Shown here: one piece after another, positions 32,526 through 39,696 of the stretch
Position numbering within the stretch: position 1 is the stretch's first letter
Layout of the letters: each line of letters begins with the position of its first letter
From: a virus
Reading direction: 5' to 3' (one strand)
Virus record (IMG/VR): IMGVR_UViG_3300035698_006880
Location: 1 to 43,917 of that record
Length of the DNA: 43,917 nt
Translations under genes and position numbers: made by a program
The notes under the pieces: model-generated
Database searches by the model: none
What the model saw: only the letters and a program-made list of their open reading frames with translations
Told to the model about the DNA's origin: nothing

Positions 32526-33094
32526 AACTTTTTTCTAATTTCGGGATATAGTTTGGTTGCTAATCCCCAAAATTCTTTGTCATATTTACAATGACATTTT
32601 CTACATAATGCTATCCAATCATTAACATCTCTAATATATTGATGGCTTTTATTCGCCCATTCAATTTTATTAGTTGTACTACACTTTTCGCATTTAATTG
32701 GCTTTCCCTTTCTACTTCTAACCCAATCGTGCAGAGCATGATACCCAACATCTCCAGCCTTCCAGTTATAGCTTTTATCTCCATAATGGCCTTTTGATAT
32801 TTTTTCCCTAGTCTCATTAGAGTGTTTAGAGCCCATCTTAGCTTTGCTAATATTTTTTTTCCATGCATTAGAAAAAGGGGGTCTTTTTTTTCCTTTTCTA
32901 ACTAAGCTCATTTTTTTCTTAGTTTCTTCTGAAAGTGGTCTACCTTTTAATGATTGGCTTATCTTCTTTTTAGTTTCTTCAGAAAGGTGCTTACCAAGCC
33001 AATACTTATATCCTTTATGTCCTTTTTTAAACTCTGTCTTTGGACTGTTATGTTTACCTTTTAAAGATCCACTTAATTTTATATTTTTTACCAT
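32522..33094 (-). CDS. HNH endonuclease with NUMOD3 repeats
   Basis: 190 aa. Several NUMOD3-type repeats (LSEETKKKISQSLKGRPLSEETKKKMS...) followed by a zinc/HNH core CEKCSTTNKIEWANKSHQYIRDVNDWIALCRKCHCKYD. It has its own -10 box (33101-33106) 6 nt before the ATG, so it can be expressed leaderless. It couples to the O-methyltransferase by ATGA. Confidence 0.8.
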   Translation of the reverse strand: MVKNIKLSGSLKGKHNSPKTEFKKGHKGYKYWLGKHLSEETKKKISQSLKGRPLSEETKKKMSLVRKGKKRPPFSNAWKKNISKAKMGSKHSNETREKISKGHYGDKSYNWKAGDVGYHALHDWVRSRKGKPIKCEKCSTTNKIEWANKSHQYIRDVNDWIALCRKCHCKYDKEFWGLATKLYPEIRKKL

Positions 33095-33100
33095 TCTTCT

Positions 33101-33106
33101 ATTATA
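33101..33106 (-). promoter_or_regulatory. -10 box of the HNH gene (leaderless)
   Basis: TATAAT on the minus strand, overlapping the stop of the upstream glycosyltransferase and ending 6 nt before ATG 33094. No good -35 was found. Confidence 0.45.
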
Positions 33107-34123
33107 CTAAATCTTGTTAAAGAATGCACGCCATTCTGAAAGAATTGTGTTTTTTCCAAACACTTCTTCAGCTTTAGCCCGTGATTGAATACTAATTTTT
33201 TTAGCTAACTTTTCATCATTAAATAGTAATTTAATATAAATCTTTGCCTCCTCAACATTCTTGGCAATAAAGCCAGTTTCTCCATGATCTATTAAATTAG
33301 GAATTTCGTAAATTTGATAAGAAGGGAATCCACTCATCCAAATATCGCCTCCAAAAGCTACAACAGGTATTCCAGTCATCCACGCCTCAATAAAGCTTAA
33401 GCTGTAAGATGCGGGCCATGTCCCTGCGTAAAGAAATGCTCTGTTGTCTCTTAAAATTCCCTTTTGATTATCGTAGCTCACTTGTCCGCCGTTTAAATTC
33501 CCCAAGTCTGCATTGCCATTGCCGTATACCTTAGCTTGAAAACCACTCATGGCTTCTATAATTGGTTTATAATAACAGCTTGCTCCTCTTCCTCTTAATG
33601 ATTGAGTAAAATTGATTACTTGTTTGTTTGCTCCAACCCATCCGATATATTCATTTGGATCTTTGTAAAATCTAATCATTGCACTTGCCCCAATATAATC
33701 TGGCATCTTCTGTTCCATAGGTGAGTATCTAACAACCTTCAAACCCTGATCGTATAAGTGTTTCATCTGTCTCTCATTTTCAGGACTAGATTGCCCAATG
33801 GTTCTCCAAATTACTTTCTTGTGTTTAATATTAGGCCAGTTCTGCATAAGGATTTCAACATCTCCTCTGCCTCCCATTACAAAAATTACATCAAATTGCT
33901 CGATTATATTTTTAGACATTTCTGTTTTGGGAAATTTACTTGCTATCTCAATTAGGCCAGGATAGTGTTTAAGCCCTGGAATACCTGGTCTGTGTAGTTG
34001 TGGATTTCCAACAGGATCACTATAAGCTCCTTGATAAGAAAAACAGTCATACCCCATTTCGGTAAACAATTTAATCTCATCATATTCTAAAACTTGATGG
34101 ATACTAAGATATAAGATTCTCAT
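33107..34123 (-). CDS. GT-B glycosyltransferase (GT4-like)
   Basis: 338 aa. C-terminal Rossmann domain with NRAFLYAGTWPASYSLSFIEAWMTGIPVVAFGGDIW (about 236-270) and a later LIDHGETGFIAKNVEEAKIYIK, the GT4 donor-site layout. N-terminal half is the acceptor domain. Sugar unknown. Confidence 0.75.
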   Translation of the reverse strand: MRILYLSIHQVLEYDEIKLFTEMGYDCFSYQGAYSDPVGNPQLHRPGIPGLKHYPGLIEIASKFPKTEMSKNIIEQFDVIFVMGGRGDVEILMQNWPNIKHKKVIWRTIGQSSPENERQMKHLYDQGLKVVRYSPMEQKMPDYIGASAMIRFYKDPNEYIGWVGANKQVINFTQSLRGRGASCYYKPIIEAMSGFQAKVYGNGNADLGNLNGGQVSYDNQKGILRDNRAFLYAGTWPASYSLSFIEAWMTGIPVVAFGGDIWMSGFPSYQIYEIPNLIDHGETGFIAKNVEEAKIYIKLLFNDEKLAKKISIQSRAKAEEVFGKNTILSEWRAFFNKI

Positions 34124-35043
34124 AAAAGCATTTTCTGAGCCAACCTTTTTCTGGAAATTTCTATATATTCAGAGTTTAATTCTATACCTATATAATTTCT
34201 ACCTAGTTTTTGAGCCACTAATCCAGTAGTACCAGCACCAAAGAATGGATCTAAAACCACGCCATCTTTGGGACACCCAGCTTTAATTGGAGTTTGACAT
34301 AGCTTCTCTGGATAGGTGGCAAAGTGGGCTTCCTTAAATGATTTGGTTGTTATAGACCAGACAGTTCTTTTGTTACGATTAGGGTATTTTTTACCAGTTA
34401 ATTTTCTAAAATTTTGTTTTATATATTTATCTGCATATTCATTTTCTCTTCTTCCTCCAGTTCTTTGCCTTTTTCCTGTATAAGACTCTGGATCAATAGA
34501 TGGTTCTGTTTGCTGCTCAAAACAATACTTCTTATTTTTACTAAAGAAAAACAGTTTCTCAAAGTCTACCGTAAACCTATCTTTAACACTTGAAGGCATA
34601 CAATTAGGCTTGTGCCAGATAATCTCGTTTCTTAATATCCAGCCACGATTAGTCATTTCTATAGCAAAACGAGAGGGGATTTGAAGTAAACACTTACTTG
34701 GCATTTTACTAGCTCTAGCAGTACCATTTGGCATTACATAAACCTGTTTAGAGTTTTTTACATACTCTCCTACATCAACATTTTTACAAGTACCATTACC
34801 ACTACCACCATAAGTATCACCCATATTCACCCAGCAAGTACCTTCTTTTTTTAATACTCTTTTAACTTCATCAAAAATACTACAAAGTTTATTTATATAT
34901 TCTTGGAATGTTGGTTCTAATCCTAATTGTCCATCTACCCCATAATCTCTTAATGCCCAATAAGGAGGGGAAGTCATACACATATCTACTGATTCAGATT
35001 CTATGGTTTTAAGTTGAGATAATGCGTCACCGTGCAATATCAT
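34120..35043 (-). CDS. Orphan DNA amino-methyltransferase
   Basis: 307 aa. Catalytic TSPPYW (24-29) near the N-terminus and AdoMet motif DPFFGAGTTGLVA (265-277) near the C-terminus: beta-class N4-cytosine/N6-adenine order. The phrase TSPPYWALRDYGVDGQLG is typical of phage and plasmid orphan methyltransferases. No restriction partner, so self-protection or DNA marking. Overlaps both glycosyltransferase neighbours by 4 nt. Confidence 0.85.
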   Translation of the reverse strand: MILHGDALSQLKTIESESVDMCMTSPPYWALRDYGVDGQLGLEPTFQEYINKLCSIFDEVKRVLKKEGTCWVNMGDTYGGSGNGTCKNVDVGEYVKNSKQVYVMPNGTARASKMPSKCLLQIPSRFAIEMTNRGWILRNEIIWHKPNCMPSSVKDRFTVDFEKLFFFSKNKKYCFEQQTEPSIDPESYTGKRQRTGGRRENEYADKYIKQNFRKLTGKKYPNRNKRTVWSITTKSFKEAHFATYPEKLCQTPIKAGCPKDGVVLDPFFGAGTTGLVAQKLGRNYIGIELNSEYIEISRKRLAQKMLL

Positions 35044-36173
35044 AAATTTTGATAAATATTTTCTAATCTTTTTAACATTTTATTACCTACTGCCTCATAA
35101 GAAAAAGTGTTCTGAGCCAGTGTAAAAGCTTTTGTTGCTTTTTCTTGTGCTAGTGGCTGATGTTCATAAACATAACGCATATTTCTTTTTAAATCACCAA
35201 CATCTACCTGTGCCCATTTTTGATCGTTAGTATACCAACGCATCATTTCCATATTAAAAACTGGAATCATGTCATATCTTACCAAATAAGCCTCTTCATC
35301 AGTTAAGTATTCATTTACTCCCCCAAGATTGGTTGATATTACTGGCTTATTCATCACCATTGCTTCAACAATGGGAATAGACCAACCCTCTCCTCTATGG
35401 CTACTTACAAAACAATTACCAGTAGCATGAAGACGGATCAGGTCCGCCTTGCTTAATAGTTCAAATGAAATATATATAGGGGGAAAATAGTCTAAGTCTA
35501 AGTCTTCTTTTAGTTTATTAATGTCGTAAGTGATTTGATTCAGCTCTTGTGGATCAAAAAACTCCTTATAAGTCTTAATCAATAGTCCAACATTGTCTCG
35601 TCTTCCAAATTCAGTTAGATAGGATTTTAAAAGTGATCTCCAATCCTTTCTTTCTATCCATTGGAATATTGAGTAAAACATATATGAATGAACAACTGCG
35701 TTCCCTTTCCATCTTATCCTTTTGGGTTTGCCAGTCATATCTATATCTATGGCTTCTGGAATTACGTAAATTGGTCTTTTAACCCCAGAATTTTTAAATA
35801 CTTTTTTATGATATTCAGTTGAAGTCCAAATCTCGTCCATGAGATTAGCTGACCATACAAACGCTTCGTGTAGTTTATCTGTCTGCCACATCAGCCTGCC
35901 GATATGGTATTTACAAGGTTCTAAATAACGAAGGTACATATCTGGCGTACAGTGCAAGATTTTAATATCATAGTTTTTATCTAGTCCATGATATTTCTGT
36001 GCTGTTTTTAGTCCCCTACCATAATCGGCCCGCTTACTAAGAGCTCCTGTAAGTTGAGTAATAAGATCAACTTCGGCATTGTTAAGTGCCATAATATCGT
36101 TACGATTGGCCTCCCCATATCCACTGTAGTCGGCCCAATTCCCCGCATAACAAACGCTATATTTTGATGACAT
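35040..36173 (-). CDS. GT-B glycosyltransferase (GT4-like)
   Basis: 377 aa. N-terminal YAGNWADYSGYGEANRNDI loop typical of GT4 acceptor/glycine region; donor domain with CFVSSHRGEGWSIPIVEAMVMNKPVISTNLGGVNEYL (about 270-306). Clear retaining GT-B enzyme. First glycosyltransferase of the cassette after the small 83-aa gene. Confidence 0.8.
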   Translation of the reverse strand: MSSKYSVCYAGNWADYSGYGEANRNDIMALNNAEVDLITQLTGALSKRADYGRGLKTAQKYHGLDKNYDIKILHCTPDMYLRYLEPCKYHIGRLMWQTDKLHEAFVWSANLMDEIWTSTEYHKKVFKNSGVKRPIYVIPEAIDIDMTGKPKRIRWKGNAVVHSYMFYSIFQWIERKDWRSLLKSYLTEFGRRDNVGLLIKTYKEFFDPQELNQITYDINKLKEDLDLDYFPPIYISFELLSKADLIRLHATGNCFVSSHRGEGWSIPIVEAMVMNKPVISTNLGGVNEYLTDEEAYLVRYDMIPVFNMEMMRWYTNDQKWAQVDVGDLKRNMRYVYEHQPLAQEKATKAFTLAQNTFSYEAVGNKMLKRLENIYQNL

Positions 36174-36408
36174 CTAAAAATTCTCCTTGTTCTGAATAAT
36201 GAGTTTGGCTTGGAATCACCGCTTCTGCTCCGCCAAGATCATACAATTGGTTATAATCGCCACCCTTAACGCCTTTGTCAGCTTTGTGAAATCCCTGTTG
36301 TAACAAACGCTTTACGTCTTCTGGTTTATTTACTTTTATGGCCCTACCTCGCTTATTCCATAAAATAACCGTTTCAAATTTGGGATCTTTAAACTTGAGT
36401 CCATCCAT
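36157..36408 (-). CDS. Small protein heading the glycan cassette, 83 aa
   Basis: MDGLKFKDPKFETVILWNKRGRAIKVNKPEDVKRLLQQGFHKADK... Basic middle, acidic end. It is the first gene after a terminator and an extended -10 promoter that would give a leaderless transcript. Unknown function. Confidence 0.55.
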   Translation of the reverse strand: MDGLKFKDPKFETVILWNKRGRAIKVNKPEDVKRLLQQGFHKADKGVKGGDYNQLYDLGGAEAVIPSQTHYSEQGEFLDVIKI

Positions 36409-36415
36409 AGTTGAT

Positions 36416-36424
36416 ATTATAACA
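36416..36424 (-). promoter_or_regulatory. Extended -10 promoter of the glycan cassette
   Basis: TGT-TATAAT on the minus strand (TG at 36424-36423, TATAAT 36421-36416), ending 7 nt before ATG 36408. No convincing -35, as usual for extended -10 promoters. It probably starts the ~12-kb glycosyltransferase operon with a leaderless first gene. Confidence 0.55.
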
Positions 36425-36436
36425 GTAAAGGAAGAA

Positions 36437-36455
36437 GGGGAGGTTCACCCTCCCC
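36437..36455 (-). terminator. Hairpin terminator after the replication block
   Basis: GGGGAGG/CCTCCCC with a 5-nt loop, followed on the minus strand by a pyrimidine-rich TTCTTCCTTT. Moderately strong; separates the KOW-gene transcript from the glycan-cassette promoter. Confidence 0.6.
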
Positions 36456-36469
36456 AACTTCGAGAAGCG

Positions 36470-36670
36470 TTATTTATTAGCTTCTTCCTCTTCCTTTTTT
36501 CTGGCTTCGCAGAGCTTGACCAATTCATTTCTGAATCCGTCAGTGTTCATTAAAGCTTGCTGCACAATTTCACTGTGCACTTTAAGATTACCCTCGCCAT
36601 CCATGGCGTAGTCCTTGATTAAGGCTACTTTGGGTTGAAGTAGATTTTGGAATACAGTCTTTGCAGACAT
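36470..36670 (-). CDS. Nested downstream gene, 66 aa
   Basis: MSAKTVFQNLLQPKVALIKDYAMDGEGN..., in the same frame as the KOW gene, preceded by AAAAAGGAGG and CATC before ATG 36670. This is the same ribosome-site wording as the 37-aa gene at 42713-42826. Probably translated on its own as well as (or instead of) the fusion. Function unknown. Confidence 0.5.
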   Translation of the reverse strand: MSAKTVFQNLLQPKVALIKDYAMDGEGNLKVHSEIVQQALMNTDGFRNELVKLCEARKKEEEEANK

Positions 36671-37069
36671 GATGCCTCCTTTTTGTAATTTTATAACCTT
36701 ACTAACTAATTTTAAGTCTCTGCTTCGATAAGTATTACTATAACCACCTCTAAACTTAACTCTCCACCATCCAGATCCATCTGTCCCAATTATCTTTCCA
36801 GTAATGGATTCTGCTTGATAATAATATTCACTATCTTTTCTAATTCTAACTTTATCGCCTTTTTTCATAATTTTCTCATTACTAATTAATTTAACATCTT
36901 TTGGATTAATTAATTGATCAAAAGATATACCGTCTGGTTTCCCCCTTACTTCAATGCGAGAATATAAAAATCCACAGCTTATGTGTTTAACTGTACAAAT
37001 TGTTCCAATTTTATGATAATGTTTTGGACTACTGTTTCCTGTTATTCTTACTTTGTCTCCTATTTTCAT
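36470..37069 (-). CDS. Tandem KOW/SH3-like protein fused to downstream domain
   Basis: 199 aa. Two tandem modules begin MKIGDKVRI and MKKGDKVRI (about 1-65 and 67-125), each with SH3/KOW-like beta pattern, then a 66-aa helical domain starting at Met134. That domain has its own strong ribosome site (AAGGAGG) inside the frame, so the two-module gene seems to run on into a separate gene for lack of a stop codon. KOW-like modules suggest RNA, ribosome or RNA-polymerase contact; unproven. Confidence 0.55.
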   Translation of the reverse strand: MKIGDKVRITGNSSPKHYHKIGTICTVKHISCGFLYSRIEVRGKPDGISFDQLINPKDVKLISNEKIMKKGDKVRIRKDSEYYYQAESITGKIIGTDGSGWWRVKFRGGYSNTYRSRDLKLVSKVIKLQKGGIMSAKTVFQNLLQPKVALIKDYAMDGEGNLKVHSEIVQQALMNTDGFRNELVKLCEARKKEEEEANK

Positions 37070-37266
37070 AATTCTTTCATTAATTTTATAACTTCTGCTT
37101 TTGCTTCATCTATGTGTTCCTCATATAAATCTGGGTAGTCATCATCTCCGTATTGAGGATAAAGTTCCATTATTATTTCCATGAGTAAATCTTCTATTTT
37201 GTCTTTTACTCCCTCGTTGTCAGGTTTATAAACGTCTAGTGGTATACAATTTGGAAACTTACTCAT
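37066..37266 (-). CDS. Small acidic protein, 66 aa
   Basis: MSKFPNCIPLDVYKPDNEGVKDKIEDLLMEIIMELYPQYGDDDYPDLYEE..., strongly acidic and helical. Coupled to neighbours by short overlaps. Unknown. Confidence 0.55.
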   Translation of the reverse strand: MSKFPNCIPLDVYKPDNEGVKDKIEDLLMEIIMELYPQYGDDDYPDLYEEHIDEAKAEVIKLMKEL

Positions 37267-37603
37267 CTAATTTCTCTTTAACGTGATTTATAACTTTTTC
37301 CATGTATTCTTTATAAAAATCTTCAAAGTCTTTTTTCAAATTTGACTGCTTCCACCAAACGAATAAAACGGCACGTAATCGTTGTGAGGGTGATTTGTGA
37401 TGTAAACTACCCTTAACCACTAATTCCTCTGCTCTTGGTTCGTCTAGTGGCGAAATTAACACGTTTAAGTTTTGACTTTGTAGCTTCATTAACTCTACTT
37501 TTTCAAGTTCTGTAAGTTCTGGAGTTGCTATTCTTAAACCTAGCGATCCATCTTTTTTAAATGATCCGCTAGTAATAATTGCTTCTAGTTTTATTGCTTT
37601 CAT
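37259..37603 (-). CDS. Conserved-type phage protein near annealase, 114 aa
   Basis: Contains GSLGLRIATPELTELEKVELMKLQSQNLNVLI and the C-terminal KSPSQRLRAVLFVWWKQ...DFEDFYKEYMEKVINHVK, a pattern I associate with uncharacterised proteins next to phage annealing/recombination genes. Probably in DNA metabolism; function unknown. Confidence 0.6.
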   Translation of the reverse strand: MKAIKLEAIITSGSFKKDGSLGLRIATPELTELEKVELMKLQSQNLNVLISPLDEPRAEELVVKGSLHHKSPSQRLRAVLFVWWKQSNLKKDFEDFYKEYMEKVINHVKEKLDE

Positions 37604-37604
37604 A

Positions 37605-38105
37605 TTATTTGTTTAACCAACATTTTTCTTTACAAAACCATTTTGAAGTTTTTGGATTATGAATCATTTCTGCCCCACACTTTGAGCAAGGATTTTGACT
37701 CATAGCTCTGTCATAAACATCGCCCTTAACGTCTGGCTTATAATGAGTGGTTTTGTTAATCTCATCTACGCTTGCGATACTTTCAATTACTCCAATTCCC
37801 ATCATGGCTAATGCTCGTCCTACTGCTGAAGTCTCACAATTTTCTAAAGCTGCTGTTTTGTTAACCATTCCTTCTCCCCATCTAGCTTGAGAGTAACCAG
37901 TAAAATATCTATCAGGATTGGCTACATCTGGAGTTGCTTTAGCTTTGCATACCAATAATTCATCAGCTAAATTTGAGTTTATAAGATGAGTAATGATACT
38001 TCCGTTTTTATAAGCTTCATTGAAGTAAAGCACTCTGTCTGAAACCAAGATATATTTTTTACCCTTAATATCTATTGCTTTTGATTTTAAACTTTTATCT
38101 GACAT
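37605..38105 (-). CDS. Rad52/Sak-like ssDNA annealing protein
   Basis: 166 aa. KGKKYILVSDRVLYFNEAYKNGSI (early strand-helix), GYSQARWGEGMVNKTAALENCETSAVGRALAMMGIG, and a C-terminal zinc ribbon CSKCGAEM...WFCKEKC. The ALENCETSAVGRALAMMGIG block is typical of phage annealing/recombination-mediator proteins. Start ATG 38105 with AGAGG upstream leaves an 11-nt gap from the previous gene. Likely acts in recombination-dependent replication. Confidence 0.65.
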   Translation of the reverse strand: MSDKSLKSKAIDIKGKKYILVSDRVLYFNEAYKNGSIITHLINSNLADELLVCKAKATPDVANPDRYFTGYSQARWGEGMVNKTAALENCETSAVGRALAMMGIGVIESIASVDEINKTTHYKPDVKGDVYDRAMSQNPCSKCGAEMIHNPKTSKWFCKEKCWLNK

Positions 38106-38116
38106 GATACCTCTTT

Positions 38117-38350
38117 CTATTTCTTGTCCTTCCTCCATTTTTTAAACTCAGGATATGCTACATCCAAACCCGCCCTTGTTAAGCTAACTCCTTTTGCAAT
38201 CTGTTCGATTGTAAAGCTTTCTAACATCACCTTCATCAAAGACACAATGCGGACTCGTTGTGTCTCTGTCCTTTTGTCGGTGTATTTCTTGATAGCAAGA
38301 TTTAGCTTATTAAAATCTGCCATTACTTTGTTTGTTTTTAATTTATTCAT
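38117..38350 (-). CDS. Small putative HTH regulator, 77 aa
   Basis: Basic helical protein; the second half FTIEQIAKGVSLTRAGLDVAYPEFKKWRK reads like a helix-turn-helix recognition region. Its promoter gives a leaderless transcript (-10 ends 6 nt before ATG), and the operator-like motif overlaps the -35. A self-regulating repressor is a reasonable hypothesis, not shown. Confidence 0.5.
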   Translation of the reverse strand: MNKLKTNKVMADFNKLNLAIKKYTDKRTETQRVRIVSLMKVMLESFTIEQIAKGVSLTRAGLDVAYPEFKKWRKDKK

Positions 38351-38356
38351 AAAGAA

Positions 38357-38385
38357 ATACTAACATAAACCTATTCGTTTGTAAA
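38357..38385 (-). promoter_or_regulatory. Promoter of the 77-aa putative regulator
   Basis: TTTACA (38385-38380), 17-nt spacer, TAGTAT (38362-38357), ending 6 nt before ATG 38350. The -35 hexamer is part of operator-like copy C. Confidence 0.55.
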
Positions 38386-38394
38386 GTGTCTATT
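38381..38394 (-). promoter_or_regulatory. Operator-like motif, copy C
   Basis: Minus strand AATAGACACTTTAC, identical over 15 nt (with the following A) to copy D at 42882-42896. Overlaps the -35 of the regulator promoter. Confidence 0.55.
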
Positions 38395-38759
38395 TATATT
38401 GATTTACTAATAATATAACAAATATTTTCTTTGTGATTAAATAATACAAAATTTGCATAACAAATTGATCCATCGCTATTGTTTTCTGAAATAGCTACTC
38501 TGTATGGCCACAATTCTTCTTTGTATCTAATATTTTTTTCTTTGTAATAATAAGTCGTTTTGTTTCCTTTTCTTGTAATAACTTTATTTGGTTCCTCTGT
38601 AAGTTTACTTATTACACTGTTAGCATTTACAAACTTTTCAAACCCCACCTTAACTTGATCCCATTTATTAGAATACTTTGATTTTTTAATACGAATATTT
38701 TTTTGACTAACATCTTCATCTTTAATTTTTCCCTGTAAAATTTGAGATATTGATTTCAT
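38394..38759 (-). CDS. Unrecognised protein, 121 aa
   Basis: MKSISQILQGKIKDEDVSQKNIRIKKSKYSNKW..., a basic N-terminus and a beta-rich C-terminal half. Ribosome site AAGGAG lies in the end of the replication-initiator gene. Possibly a replication accessory protein, by position only. Confidence 0.55.
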   Translation of the reverse strand: MKSISQILQGKIKDEDVSQKNIRIKKSKYSNKWDQVKVGFEKFVNANSVISKLTEEPNKVITRKGNKTTYYYKEKNIRYKEELWPYRVAISENNSDGSICYANFVLFNHKENICYIISKSI

Positions 38760-38760
38760 T

Positions 38761-39450
38761 TTAAACTCCTTGTCTTTCTCTTAATAATTGACTAACACTT
38801 ATTTTTGGAACTTCTGAATATTTCTGTTTACACTTTTCCCTATCAGACCTTACCCAATTTCTCAACGCTGCCGTATAGTCTTTATATTTTTTACCCTTAG
38901 AAATGGTCCAGTCAATCATCTTTGCGTAAGTTTCTTTTACAAAACTAACTGAAACGTTAAATTGTTCAGCAATTTCTATAAAGTTTTTTTCGTTTGGCTT
39001 CTTTCTGATTTCTGATTTATGATTTCTGATTTCTGATTTATGGTTTATAGTACCTATCCAATGGGTATTGATAGGGGTATTTATACCTCTATTTTTAATG
39101 TTAATATACCAATCTTTAATAGGGTCACTCATTTCTTTGATAAGTTTTGCTTTAGCAATCTCATTTTTATCTCCAGTATACTTTTCATACCGACTTGCAT
39201 TTACCAAATAAACATAATTATTCTTAAAAAGAATTTTCCCCGTAGACTGTATTTTATCCTTAAACGATCCAATAATACCCCTATCCACACCAGTATCAAA
39301 AATTATCTCTCTTTCTGTAATCTCGTAGCAATGAATAATATTCACTCTTTCGTTTGTTAAAAAATAAGCAAATAATAATTTTTCAGTTGGAGTTAGATCA
39401 ACAAAGAAACTGTCTTTCCAAATCTTTGTGTGAATAATTCGAGTTTTCAT
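38761..39450 (-). CDS. Replication initiator-like protein (winged helix N-terminus)
   Basis: 229 aa. N-terminal winged-helix pattern HTKIWKDSFFVDLTPTEKLLFAYFLTNERVN...YEITEREI, a basic linker that includes the repeated HKSEIRN/HKSEIRK, and a C-terminal helical domain ending in ...ALRNWVRSDREKCKQ. This resembles DnaD/phage O-type origin-binding proteins. The repeated linker is encoded by tandem 21-bp repeats that could be origin iterons. Start ATG 39450; its leader is strongly structured. Confidence 0.6.
   Translation of the reverse strand: MKTRIIHTKIWKDSFFVDLTPTEKLLFAYFLTNERVNIIHCYEITEREIIFDTGVDRGIIGSFKDKIQSTGKILFKNNYVYLVNASRYEKYTGDKNEIAKAKLIKEMSDPIKDWYINIKNRGINTPINTHWIGTINHKSEIRNHKSEIRKKPNEKNFIEIAEQFNVSVSFVKETYAKMIDWTISKGKKYKDYTAALRNWVRSDREKCKQKYSEVPKISVSQLLRERQGV
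39002..39043. repeat. Tandem 21-bp repeats inside the initiator gene, candidate origin
   Basis: Two copies of a 21-bp unit (39002-39022 and 39023-39043) that differ only at the last base. Each unit contains TTTCTGA twice. The position inside the initiator-like gene recalls lambda O, where the origin iterons lie within the initiator coding region. Candidate initiator-binding sites. Confidence 0.5.
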
Positions 39451-39562
39451 GGTCCCCCAATATTAAGGTCGGCGGGCAACCGACCATCGGAAGAAGAACG
39501 GATACCCGCCTACGTTAATAATCAATTGATTTTTTGAAGAAATTGTTCCGATGGATTTACCA
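39451..39562 (-). ncRNA. Structured 5-prime leader of the initiator gene
   Basis: About 110 nt between the expected start (~39563) and ATG 39450. It can form three competing stems: TTCCGATGG/CCATCGGAA (39546-39554 with 39484-39492), GGCGGG/CCCGCC (39471-39476 with 39505-39510) and GGTCGG/CCGACC (39467-39472 with 39480-39485). The start region GACCAT can also pair with ATGGTC upstream. The overlapping pairings suggest a pseudoknot or an on/off switch controlling initiation of the replication gene. Confidence 0.5.
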
Positions 39563-39569
39563 TAATTTC

Positions 39570-39598
39570 AATATGTACTATTTTACGAGTTTTTGCAA
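39570..39598 (-). promoter_or_regulatory. Leftward promoter of the replication block
   Basis: TTGCAA (39598-39593), 17-nt spacer, CATATT (39575-39570). It precedes the structured leader of the initiator gene. Confidence 0.5.
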
Positions 39599-39610
39599 AC
39601 GAAGCTTTAT

Positions 39611-39641
39611 AATACAAACAGCTCCTAAGAGTAAGGAGCTG
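39611..39641 (-). terminator. Terminator of the amidoligase operon
   Basis: A perfect 8-bp stem CAGCTCCT/AGGAGCTG (39619-39641, 7-nt loop), followed on the minus strand by TTTGTATT. It lies ~55 nt after the 100-aa gene and separates the amidoligase operon from the replication promoter. Confidence 0.65.
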
Positions 39642-39696
39642 AATGTGAGGCATCATGTATACAAGACTTACCTCATTATATATTAAACATGAAGTT

